The notes beneath the pieces are model-generated. The model did not search any database. It worked only from the letters and a program-made list of their open reading frames with translations, and was not told the DNA's origin. DNA of 64,000 nt from Ameyamaea chiangmaiensis (GTDB lineage: Bacteria > Pseudomonadota > Alphaproteobacteria > Acetobacterales > Acetobacteraceae): contig NZ_BAPT01000049.1 of the NCBI RefSeq assembly GCF_025995235.1, forward strand, positions 102,292 to 166,291, given 5' to 3'. Below, piece after piece: positions 23,987-31,381 of this stretch. The position numbers were made by a program, and so were the translations under genes. Positions within the stretch are counted from its first letter, which is position 1, and each line of letters starts with the position of its first letter.

Positions 23987-24991
23987 ATGGCTGGAAAATC
24001 CATTCCTGACATACCCCAATCGAGCCGGGGAGGCACATTCGGACACGCGATGCCGCGTGTTTTCGATACGGCGTCCCCGAGCGAGACACCGGTGTGGGTG
24101 CTTGAGAACCTGGCAAGCGGTCAGGCCGGCCCCGCACTCTCGCTCGCACGGCGTTTCGGGCACTCCTTCCGGCGGATTCGTCAGGCTATCCATCTGGCGG
24201 CGGCGGAGGACGAAGCCCGCGCCAATGGCCAACGCCCGGCGCTGGTCGTCAGCTCGGGTTTCGGCGGGGGAATGCGCGCACTGAGCCTTCGGGCCCGTTA
24301 CGGATGCCGCCTCGTACACTGCGCCCGCGCGGGCGGCAGCCTGCCGGCCGCCTCATTCGGCTATCCGTTCGATGTTCTGGTCGTGCCGCAGGAAGGCAAA
24401 TACTCGGCCCGTGTCCTCGGCACGCTCGGCCCGATGAGCCCTGTGTCGCCCATTCTGATCGCCCAGGCGCGCGAACTGTGGCTCGAACGCCTCGCCCATC
24501 TCCCCAAACCCCGGGTCACGCTGCTGTTCGGCGGCGGCCCACTGGCAATGGGATCCGTCGAGATCGAAGCCCGCCTGAGTCAGATCGTCTCCCTCGTGCG
24601 GGAGCGAAAGGGGTCTGTACTTGCGTGCGTGCTGCCCGGTGCCGATCCGGCCAGCGTACGGCTGTTGAATGCCTCTCTGGCCCACTGCATGCATCTGATC
24701 TGGCGGCATGGCGAGCCGGACGAAAATCCGATGCTCGGCTTCATGGGGTGCTCGGATGTCGTCGTCACGATGGCCGTCTCGGCACAGACAATGCTGGAAG
24801 CCGCAGCCGCCGACATGCCGGTGTTCGCCGCGGAGTCCGAGGCAACGCTGCTTCGCCGTCCGATCGCCCGTTGCCTGATCAGCAGCGATTTTGTGCGGCC
24901 ACTCGCGGGCACTTTTTCGCCGTGGTGCCGCACACCACTGGACGAAGCCGGTCGCATATCCAGTGAAATCAAGCGCCTGATGCCGCTCTGA
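23987..24991 (+). CDS. ELM1/GtrOC1-like family protein
   Basis: The 334-residue protein belongs to the Mito_fiss_Elm1 group, found in alphaproteobacteria and plant mitochondria. Visible landmarks are VWVLENLASGQAGPALSLAR, PALVVSSGFGGG, TLLFGGGPLAMG and the C-terminal TMAVSAQTMLEAAAADMPVF, which has the two-domain, glycosyltransferase-B-like arrangement. The activity is unproven; a glycosyltransferase role is often assumed. It is divergent from pyrE with a 56-nt spacer. Confidence 0.82.
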   Translation: MAGKSIPDIPQSSRGGTFGHAMPRVFDTASPSETPVWVLENLASGQAGPALSLARRFGHSFRRIRQAIHLAAAEDEARANGQRPALVVSSGFGGGMRALSLRARYGCRLVHCARAGGSLPAASFGYPFDVLVVPQEGKYSARVLGTLGPMSPVSPILIAQARELWLERLAHLPKPRVTLLFGGGPLAMGSVEIEARLSQIVSLVRERKGSVLACVLPGADPASVRLLNASLAHCMHLIWRHGEPDENPMLGFMGCSDVVVTMAVSAQTMLEAAAADMPVFAAESEATLLRRPIARCLISSDFVRPLAGTFSPWCRTPLDEAGRISSEIKRLMPL

Positions 24992-25058
24992 CAAGCGTTC
25001 ACGTATAGATTACGGTCGTTTATGCGCAAGATCGCAGGGCACCCCCGCGTAAACGGCC

Positions 25059-25087
25059 TTGCGTGTGACGTGCCCGATTTGTAATAT
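25059..25087 (+). promoter_or_regulatory. Strong promoter of the small gene at 25128
   Basis: TTGCGT (25059-25064), 17 bp, then TAATAT (25082-25087) is a near-consensus sigma-70 promoter. It overlaps an in-frame ATG (25086), which argues against that ATG as a translation start. Confidence 0.7.
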
Positions 25088-25094
25088 GAGGAAA

Positions 25095-25111
25095 TTGCAA
25101 ATCATTTGCAA
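25095..25111 (+). promoter_or_regulatory. 17-bp perfect palindrome (operator-like)
   Basis: TTGCAAAT and ATTTGCAA flank a single C. It lies at the expected transcription start, between the -10 element and the ribosome-binding site AAGAGGA (25113-25119), where a repressor would block transcription. Confidence 0.65.
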
Positions 25112-25127
25112 CAAGAGGATTCGGCAC

Positions 25128-25367
25128 TTGGCCCTTGCAACACCCCGCATCACCCGCAAATGCGAACGCGCTGTCGTCACGGCCTATCGCGAATTGCGCG
25201 ACGTGGGAACGCCTGACATCCAGGCGTTTGGTGCCTGTACGACGCTGTATCGTATTCATCACCCCGAAGCGTCGATGAATGAGGCCCGCCGTCTGGTGTC
25301 CGAGTGGATCGACCACCATGTCGTACGCGAGGCCGACGGCCCGACGCCCGGATGTGAATGCCCCTGA
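25128..25367 (+). CDS. Small protein, unknown function, under an operator-like dyad
   Basis: I propose a TTG start at 25128: AAGAGGA lies 8 nt upstream and the earlier ATG (25086) sits inside the -10 element. The 79-residue product begins (M)ALATPRITRKCERAVVTAY and has two predicted helices, AVVTAYRELRDVG and MNEARRLVSEWIDHHVV, around an AFGACTTLYRIHHPE segment. The tail is cysteine-containing (GCECP). The layout could be a small helical DNA-binding or regulatory protein, but no known family is recognised. A terminator follows. Confidence 0.6.
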   Translation: MALATPRITRKCERAVVTAYRELRDVGTPDIQAFGACTTLYRIHHPEASMNEARRLVSEWIDHHVVREADGPTPGCECP

Positions 25368-25393
25368 TCGCGGGTCAGACCCCGTAACACGCG

Positions 25394-25424
25394 AGGCGCG
25401 GGACCTTGGTCCGGCGCCTTTTTT
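25394..25424 (+). terminator. Terminator of the small gene
   Basis: AGGCGCGGGACC pairs with GGTCCGGCGCCT (one mismatch) and is followed by six Ts, 27 nt after the stop. Confidence 0.85.
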
Positions 25425-25485
25425 GTGCCGATCGTCCTGCGCCCGTACCGCGCCTGCGACGTGAAACGCCCGTCATATATGAAAT

Positions 25486-25511
25486 CCCCCTCGCTCGGAC
25501 GGGCGAGGGGG
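25486..25511 (-). terminator. Hairpin after gltA
   Basis: CCCCCTCGC (25486-25494) and GCGAGGGGG (25503-25511) form a 9-bp stem with an 8-nt loop, 17 nt past the gltA stop on the minus strand; the T-run is weak (ATTTCAT). Confidence 0.6.
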
Positions 25512-25528
25512 GCGAACCGCAACCAGCC

Positions 25529-26818
25529 TCAGAGGCTGGCGGGAATGTCGCGTCGCGGTGAACCGGTGTAGAGCTGGCGGGGGCGGCCGATCCGCTGTCC
25601 GGGCTCCTCGATCATCTCTTTCCACTGAGAAATCCAGCCAGTGGTTCGTGCCACAGCAAACAGGACGGTGAACATGGAGGTCGGGATTCCCATCGCCTTG
25701 AGGATGATCCCGGAATAGAAATCCACGTTCGGGTAGAGCTTGCGCTTGACGAAATATTCGTCTTCCACCGCGATCCGTTCCAGTTCCACGGCGAGGTCGA
25801 GCAGCGGATCGTCCTTGATGCCAAGTTCGTTGAGAACCTCGTGACACGTGGCCTGCATGATCTTCGCCCTTGGGTCGAAGTTCTTGTAAACACGATGACC
25901 GAAGCCCATCAGCCGCACGCCGGAGTTCTTGTCCTTCACTTTTTCAATGAAGGCCGGAATATTGTCCCGGTGACCGATCTCAGCCAGCATCTTCAGGACT
26001 GCCTCGTTGGCCCCGCCATGCGCCGGCCCCCAGAGCGCGGCGATACCTGCGGCGATACAGGCAAACGGGTTGGCCCCGGTCGATCCGGCGAGACGCACCG
26101 TGGACGTCGACGCGTTCTGCTCGTGGTCTGCGTGCAGGATCAGGATGCGGTCCATCGCCCGCGCCAGCACCGGATTGACGACATAGGGCTCGCTCGGCTT
26201 GGCGAACATCATCGACAGGAAATTTTCGGCATAGGTCAGATCGTTACGCGGATATACGAACGGCTCGCCCACCGTGTATTTATAGGCCCATGCCGCAATG
26301 GTCGGGATCTTGGCGATCAGGCGCAGGGCCGACAGCTCGCGCGAGGCTTCGTTCGAGATGTCGATGCCGTCATGATAGAACGCCGACAGGCCGCCGACCG
26401 TGCCGCACATGATTGCCATCGGATGGGCATCACGGCGAAAGCCGTTGAAGAAGTTGCGGATCTGTTCGTGCAGCAGGGTGTGTGATTTGATCACCTGCTC
26501 GAACTCGGCGCTTTTCGCCTTGTCGGGGAGTTCTCCGTAAAGAAGCAGGTAGGCCACCTCGGGGAAGGTCGCGCGCTCCGCGAGTTGCTCGATCGGATAG
26601 CCGCGATGAAGAAGAACGCCCTTTTCGCCGTCGATGAAGGTGATCTTGCTCTCGCAGGCGGCCGTTTCCCCGTAGCCGGGGTCAAACGTGAAAACATCCA
26701 GATCGGCCGCGATGCGCCGAATGTCCAGCACGTCCTGGCCCAGTGTCCCGGTAAGAAGCGGGAACTCCGCCGTCTTTTCGCCGAGTGTTACTTTCGCCGA
26801 CACACCTGTCGTGCTCAT
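25529..26818 (-). CDS. gltA: Citrate synthase
   Basis: The enzyme condenses acetyl-CoA and oxaloacetate. From ATG 26818 (AGGGG upstream) the protein has 429 residues, the length of hexameric type II citrate synthases. Landmarks are the N-terminal FTFDPGYGETAACES, the active-site His segments ALWGPAHGGANEAVL and MGFGHRVYKNFDPRAK, and the C-terminal VARTTGWISQWKEM. The first 31 codons of the open frame are unsupported as protein. In acetic acid bacteria this gene is known as aarA and takes part in acetate assimilation and acid resistance. A 6-bp inverted repeat lies upstream (26861-26879). Confidence 0.97.
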   Translation of the reverse strand: MSTTGVSAKVTLGEKTAEFPLLTGTLGQDVLDIRRIAADLDVFTFDPGYGETAACESKITFIDGEKGVLLHRGYPIEQLAERATFPEVAYLLLYGELPDKAKSAEFEQVIKSHTLLHEQIRNFFNGFRRDAHPMAIMCGTVGGLSAFYHDGIDISNEASRELSALRLIAKIPTIAAWAYKYTVGEPFVYPRNDLTYAENFLSMMFAKPSEPYVVNPVLARAMDRILILHADHEQNASTSTVRLAGSTGANPFACIAAGIAALWGPAHGGANEAVLKMLAEIGHRDNIPAFIEKVKDKNSGVRLMGFGHRVYKNFDPRAKIMQATCHEVLNELGIKDDPLLDLAVELERIAVEDEYFVKRKLYPNVDFYSGIILKAMGIPTSMFTVLFAVARTTGWISQWKEMIEEPGQRIGRPRQLYTGSPRRDIPASL

Positions 26819-26860
26819 GAGCGGTTCCCCTCCTGTTTCCCGGCGCCAGGCAGCCGGGCG

Positions 26861-26879
26861 ATTGTCATTATTCGACAAT
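26861..26879 (-). promoter_or_regulatory. Inverted repeat upstream of gltA
   Basis: ATTGTC and GACAAT are separated by seven bases (ATTATTC). The site starts 42 nt upstream of the gltA ATG and may bind a dimeric regulator; no such regulator is identified here. Confidence 0.4.
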
Positions 26880-27035
26880 TTCTGCTTCCCATCCGCCGAG
26901 AGGCGGCGCACGCGGCGCGCCCCATATCGGCGGTCGGATTAAGGAGACGATAGGTTTTAATCCGCTACCAGCGCAACCGCGTGCGCAACGGTTTTGCCCT
27001 GCGCAAGAGGGACGCTGATCCGCGTTGGCGCAGGG

Positions 27036-27557
27036 TCAAAAAACCGCGAGCAACTGCGCTTTCGAACGCTCGATATCCGACCAGTCACCGGGGATCGAAA
27101 ATACGGCCAGCGTGGCAGGCGGATAAGCCCGCACCGCCGCCTCCGCCGCAAGCGCGTCCGCGCTGCGCAGGGCCAGACCGAGCGCAAAGGAGTGAATGGA
27201 CGGATTGTGGCCGATCAGCAGCACCGGTCCCATCACGTCTTCACGAGCGGCCAGTTCGCGGGCCAGAGCGTCATCGTGCGCGTTGTAGAGCGCGGGTGGA
27301 AACGCCACGGGAACCGATGATGGCAGGTCCAGCCCGGCGAGGGTCTCGCGGGTGCGCCGCGCGGGACTGCACAGCACGAGCGTCGGTAGAATATGCTGGC
27401 GCGCGATCCAGGCCCCGACGGCCCGTGCCTGTTCGACGCCCCCGAGCGTAAGCGGACGATCCGCATCCTGTTCGCCCGGACGCGCATCCCGCGCCGTGGC
27501 GTGACGCAGAAGCAGCAGTCGCGCATCTGAAACCTCGCCCGTGCCGACCGCTGTCAC
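27036..27557 (-). CDS. SixA-type histidine phosphatase, possibly frameshifted at its 3' end
   Basis: Members of this branch of the histidine phosphatase superfamily dephosphorylate phosphohistidine in signalling proteins. The first catalytic block LLLLRHATARDA (RHG-type His) and the later LIGHNPSIHSF are present, with the SPARRTRETLAG arginine region. The 173-residue frame ends at a TTT-TGA-C. In the +1 frame the sequence continues with 26 coherent residues, beginning FDPAPTRISVPLAQG, to a stop at 26957, which looks like the natural family C-terminus. The GTG start overlaps the chorismate mutase stop by 4 nt (GTGA), so they are coupled. An aarB equivalent is my inference. Confidence 0.85.
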   Translation of the reverse strand: MTAVGTGEVSDARLLLLRHATARDARPGEQDADRPLTLGGVEQARAVGAWIARQHILPTLVLCSPARRTRETLAGLDLPSSVPVAFPPALYNAHDDALARELAAREDVMGPVLLIGHNPSIHSFALGLALRSADALAAEAAVRAYPPATLAVFSIPGDWSDIERSKAQLLAVF

Positions 27558-27898
27558 GAGGCCAGGGCCCCGTCGGCGGACTGGCCACGCGCGATGGCCT
27601 CGTGATGACGGATAACCTCACGGATGATGAACGCCAGAAACTTCTCGGCGAAATCGGGGTCCAGACGCGCCGACACCGCCAGCGCGCGCAGACGCTCGAT
27701 CTGCTGCGCCTCGCGCGTGGGGTCGGCGGCGGGAAGGGAAAAACGCGCCTTCAGCGCACCGACATCTTGCGTGTGACGAAACCGCTCGGCCAGCATGTGA
27801 ATCAGCGCCGCATCGATATTGTCGATGCTCTGCCGCAGACGCAGCAGTTCCGCCTGCGCATCGGCGTGGGGGGCCGGGGAAGGGGGCGTATCCGTCAT
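27554..27898 (-). CDS. Chorismate mutase (AroQ type)
   Basis: The 114-residue all-helical protein converts chorismate to prephenate for Phe and Tyr synthesis. It has the family pattern LRQSIDNIDAALIHMLAERF, the VGALKA lysine, and the C-terminal FLAFIIREVIRHHEAIAR. The N-terminal 15 residues are a Pro-rich lead-in. It is monofunctional here, with no prephenate dehydratase domain. It is followed by the sixA-like gene with a 4-nt overlap. Confidence 0.9.
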   Translation of the reverse strand: MTDTPPSPAPHADAQAELLRLRQSIDNIDAALIHMLAERFRHTQDVGALKARFSLPAADPTREAQQIERLRALAVSARLDPDFAEKFLAFIIREVIRHHEAIARGQSADGALAS

Positions 27899-28017
27899 CG
27901 GGTCTCCATCATGTCAGGCGGTCGGATGGCGCCTTGTGTGCGACAATCCTGCCTCGCGCGCCAGAGGGAACACGTCGGACACAGGCGGTTTTGCCGATGG
28001 CGTATCGTCGTGACGCC

Positions 28018-28725
28018 TCAGACGTCGTCGGGCAGGTCGATCCACGCCAGATGGCCGCCCTTTCCCGCACCGAGGTCGGTGAACACCGCCGTTCCGCCCG
28101 CCCGACCGGTCCGCACCCACGGACGCCCGTCGGTCGAACGCCGGTCGTGTCCACAATACACCGTAAAGCCGGGTGGAATATGGTCGATCCAATTCAGCCG
28201 CCGCTCCGGATAGCCGTCTTTCTGCATGCGGCCGGTCGTCTCGCCAAACAACGCGCGCGACAGAAGCGGTGTCACGGCGCCCAGACCCGGCGGTGCGGGC
28301 TGCTGAAGCATCTGAGTATGAAAACCGCCATGGACGAACACGCGCCGCCCCAGCACGATCCAAGGCGGTGCCCGGTTGATCTCGAACAGCGCGCGATCGC
28401 GGATATCATCGTTCTCGGGGTCGAACAGTGCCCGAACCGTATGTTCCAGCGGGGGATCGCGCCTTATCTTCCGTCCCGAGAGGGCGCGCGCAAGCTTACG
28501 GTCATGATTGCCCAGGACAAACAGCCCCCGACGCTCGTCGATCAGCCGGGTCATCAGACGCAGGGCGCCGGGGGAGTCGGGCCCGTGGTCGACGAGGTCG
28601 CCAAGCTGGATGACGAATCGGTCGGTCGCAACGGCATGGCGAAATGCGTCGACATCCCCATGCACATCGCCCACGACGCGAATGCGACGCCCGCCGACCA
28701 GATCGGACAGCGACACCGTGTCCAT
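28018..28725 (-). CDS. Metallophosphoesterase (calcineurin-like; PrpA or diadenosine-tetraphosphatase type)
   Basis: The motifs of the family are in order: VVGDVHGDVDAF (about 18-29), VIQLGDLVDHGPDSP, FVLGNHDRKL, VFVHGGFH and YCGHDRRS. These bind a dinuclear metal centre. The protein could act as a Ser/Thr protein phosphatase or a nucleotide hydrolase; sequence alone does not decide. I chose ATG 28725 (236 residues); the open frame goes back to a TTG at 28803, but the extra residues do not resemble the family. It lies between the chorismate mutase and aarC. Confidence 0.85.
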   Translation of the reverse strand: MDTVSLSDLVGGRRIRVVGDVHGDVDAFRHAVATDRFVIQLGDLVDHGPDSPGALRLMTRLIDERRGLFVLGNHDRKLARALSGRKIRRDPPLEHTVRALFDPENDDIRDRALFEINRAPPWIVLGRRVFVHGGFHTQMLQQPAPPGLGAVTPLLSRALFGETTGRMQKDGYPERRLNWIDHIPPGFTVYCGHDRRSTDGRPWVRTGRAGGTAVFTDLGAGKGGHLAWIDLPDDV

Positions 28726-29044
28726 CGTCGCAACCGTTACGGGATCGACGGAAAGGGGCACATCGTGATGAATGGAGTCCTCGCTGAGTGATCGGTCATG
28801 CAATGTCTGCGGGAGGCAATTTCTTATTGATTACGCGGCTCTTACGGATTCTGAAAGTCCGCTGATCAGATGGTGTCGCCGCGACGGAATGACAAGCGCG
28901 CCGGGCTCATCTGCGTGTAGCGCAGTCGGGTCACAGGCATTTGTCGTGACGGGCCGTGACCCGCGCGCACAGATCACACAAGACGGAGGCACGTCCACGT
29001 GCACCTGATCGTGGCAGAAGAAAATTTACGGACGGGGAATATTC
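28726..29044. other. Divergent spacer upstream of aarC
   Basis: About 319 bases between the metallophosphoesterase start and aarC. No clear consensus promoter was found by eye. The aarC ribosome-binding site GGGGAA lies at the right end. It may contain the first codons of a longer metallophosphoesterase. Confidence 0.4.
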
Positions 29045-30565
29045 ATGATCGACCACAGTCGTATCCGGAGCGCCGCACTGCGCACGCGTGTCTGCACCGC
29101 GGACGAAGCGGCGTCACTTATCGAGCCGGGTAACGTCGTCGGCACCAGCGGTTTTACCGGGTCGGGTTACCCGAAAGCCGTGCCGGAGGCGCTGGCCGCA
29201 CGGATCTCCGACGCGCACGCGCAGGGTAATCCGTTTAAGGTCAGCCTGTTGACCGGCGCTTCGACAGGACCTGAGCTTGACGGTGCCCTGGCGCAGGTCG
29301 ACGGCGTCTCGTTCCGCTCGCCATTCAACACCGATGCGACGATGCGGGCGAACATCAACAGCGCCAAGACCGACTATCTCGACATGCATCTCGGCCATCT
29401 CGGGCCACAGGTGTGGCAGGGGTATTACGGCGACATGGATGTCGCGGTGGTCGAGGCGACGGCGATCCGCGAAGACGGAACGGTCGTCCCGAGTTCATCG
29501 GTCGGCAATAGCAAGGTCTGGGTCGAACAGGCCCGCAAGGTCATCATCGAGGTCAACAGCTGGCAGTCGCCGGACCTCGAAGGTATGCACGACATCTGGT
29601 ACGGCACGGCGCTGCCGCCCCACCGCCAGCCCATCCCCTGCACCCGCCCCGATGACCGCTTCGGCGACACCGCGTTGCGGATCGACCCCGACAAGATCGT
29701 GGCGGTGGTCGAGCATCACGGCCCGGACCGCAACGCGCCGTTTTCCCCCCCCGATGCCACGGCGGAGGCGATCGCCGGCTACATCATCGACTTCCTCAGC
29801 CACGAAGTGAAAAGGGGTCGCCTGCCGCCGTCGCTGCTGCCGCTTCAGTCCGGCGTGGGGAACGTCGCCAACGCCGTGCTCGGTGGCCTGGAAAACAGCC
29901 CGTTCGACAATCTCACGGCCTATACCGAGGTCATCCAAGACGGGATGCTCGGAATGCTCAAGACCGGCAAGATGCGGGTCGCCTCCGCTACCGCGTTCTC
30001 GCTGAGCCCGGAAGCGGCCGAAGAGATCAACGACAACATGAAGTTCTATTCGGACAAGATCATTCTGCGTCCGCAGGACATCAGCAACCATCCCGAAGTC
30101 ATCCGTCGCCTGGGCTGCATCGGCATGAACGGACTGATCGAGGCCGACATCTATGGCAACGTGAACTCCACGCACGTCATGGGTTCACGGATGCAGAACG
30201 GCATCGGCGGTTCGGGCGATTTCACGCGCAACGCCTATATCTCGATGTTCATGACCCCATCGACGGCCAAGGGCGGCAAGATATCGGCCATCGTGCCGAT
30301 GTGTTCCCACGTCGATCACATCACGCAGGACGTGCAGGTCGTGGTGACCGAACAGGGGCTGGCCGATCTGCGCGGGCTCGCGCCGCGACACCGCGCGGAA
30401 CTGATCATCGAGAAATGCGCGCATCCGACCTATCGCCCGATGCTGCTGGAATACTACCGTGCCGCGCGGGACCACTCGTTCGGCCAGCACGCGCCCCATC
30501 TGCTGGATCGTGCCCTGTCGTGGCATCAGCGCTTTGTCGAAACCGGCAGCATGCTGCCGGCCTGA
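29045..30565 (+). CDS. aarC: Succinyl-CoA:acetate CoA-transferase
   Basis: AarC moves CoA from succinyl-CoA to acetate, giving succinate and acetyl-CoA, and so replaces succinyl-CoA synthetase in the acetic acid bacteria's citric acid cycle. The 506-residue length equals that of Acetobacter aceti AarC. Landmarks include the N-terminal GTSGFTGSGYPKAVPEAL, the active-site glutamate in YTEVIQDGML, and the C-terminal LGCIGMNGLIEADIYGNVN followed by IGGSGDFTRNAY. GGGGAA precedes the ATG. It is a lone gene with a GC-rich hairpin after it. Assignment very sure. Confidence 0.97.
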   Translation: MIDHSRIRSAALRTRVCTADEAASLIEPGNVVGTSGFTGSGYPKAVPEALAARISDAHAQGNPFKVSLLTGASTGPELDGALAQVDGVSFRSPFNTDATMRANINSAKTDYLDMHLGHLGPQVWQGYYGDMDVAVVEATAIREDGTVVPSSSVGNSKVWVEQARKVIIEVNSWQSPDLEGMHDIWYGTALPPHRQPIPCTRPDDRFGDTALRIDPDKIVAVVEHHGPDRNAPFSPPDATAEAIAGYIIDFLSHEVKRGRLPPSLLPLQSGVGNVANAVLGGLENSPFDNLTAYTEVIQDGMLGMLKTGKMRVASATAFSLSPEAAEEINDNMKFYSDKIILRPQDISNHPEVIRRLGCIGMNGLIEADIYGNVNSTHVMGSRMQNGIGGSGDFTRNAYISMFMTPSTAKGGKISAIVPMCSHVDHITQDVQVVVTEQGLADLRGLAPRHRAELIIEKCAHPTYRPMLLEYYRAARDHSFGQHAPHLLDRALSWHQRFVETGSMLPA

Positions 30566-30578
30566 GGCACCGAAACGG

Positions 30579-30596
30579 GGAGGCCTTCGGGCCTCC
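30579..30596 (+). terminator. Hairpin after aarC
   Basis: GGAGGCC and GGCCTCC flank a TTCG tetraloop, 14 nt after the stop, with no strong T-run. Confidence 0.6.
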
Positions 30597-30643
30597 TCAC
30601 ACCGGCCGGGGCGGGATCTCTGTCCTGCCTCGGCCGGATGCCG

Positions 30644-31381
30644 TCAGCGGGCGGTCGCCTCGTCGGTGACCAGAATATCGATGGGCTGGGCGTTGAGTTC
30701 GTGACGATCGTCCGATGTCAGGCCGACGCTGCTGGCGATCACGACCGCCGCATCATGGTGGGCCTGAGCGAACAAATGACGATCCGTCGCGTTCTGCACA
30801 TACAACGCGTAGGGATGCCCGTGCGCCATCGCATGCGCACGGTGGATATCCTTGATAGACCGCACCGGCATCGCGACCATGACATGCGGGTCGGCGCTGA
30901 ACGCGGCCTGCGCACCCATCGGATCAGGCTCATTGATGATGACGCGCTCGGCCATGCGGGCATGCCGGACCAAAGAGGCGACAAGTGCTGGCTCTATGTC
31001 GTGGACATTGAGCATTAGCAGCATGCTCGGTGTCGCGCGGGCCCAACTCAGCACTTCAGTCAGTCGACGCATGCCACCGGTTCGGGTCGACAGGCCGGCG
31101 ACCATGACATGGCCGTCGGGTGCCTGGACCAGATCCAGAACCGTCATGTCCGGCCCGAGTGGCGAAAGAGGGGCATCGAGCCAAGCGGCAAGATGCACGT
31201 CGCAGACGATCCGGCTGTGCTGGATACGCGCCAGAACCGTGTCGGCATGCGTCTCGTGCCAGAAGAGAGCGCCGGTCCCCGCCAGAACGGCACCGACGCA
31301 GATCGCGGCGCGCCGCATGCAACGATGCATCGCCCGGCGGTGAAGTACGGGACACGTGCCGACAGTGTCAGGTGAGGACAT
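30644..31381 (-). CDS. Membrane-anchored or exported protein, distantly glycerophosphodiesterase-like
   Basis: From ATG 31381 the product has 245 residues. After a basic N-terminus comes one hydrophobic segment (AAICVGAVLAGTGALFW), then a soluble part with VLARIQHSRIVCDVHLAAW, MTVLDLVQAPDGHVMVAGLS, MLLMLNVHDIEPAL, VIINEPDP and the C-terminal QPIDILVTDEA. The sequence of short beta-strands resembles the TIM barrel of glycerophosphodiester phosphodiesterases, but the metal-binding His/Glu pattern is not convincing. The ATG overlaps the smc 3' end by 14 nt, so translational coupling is likely; a start within the MHRCMRR region is an alternative. Function uncertain. Confidence 0.5.
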   Translation of the reverse strand: MSSPDTVGTCPVLHRRAMHRCMRRAAICVGAVLAGTGALFWHETHADTVLARIQHSRIVCDVHLAAWLDAPLSPLGPDMTVLDLVQAPDGHVMVAGLSTRTGGMRRLTEVLSWARATPSMLLMLNVHDIEPALVASLVRHARMAERVIINEPDPMGAQAAFSADPHVMVAMPVRSIKDIHRAHAMAHGHPYALYVQNATDRHLFAQAHHDAAVVIASSVGLTSDDRHELNAQPIDILVTDEATAR

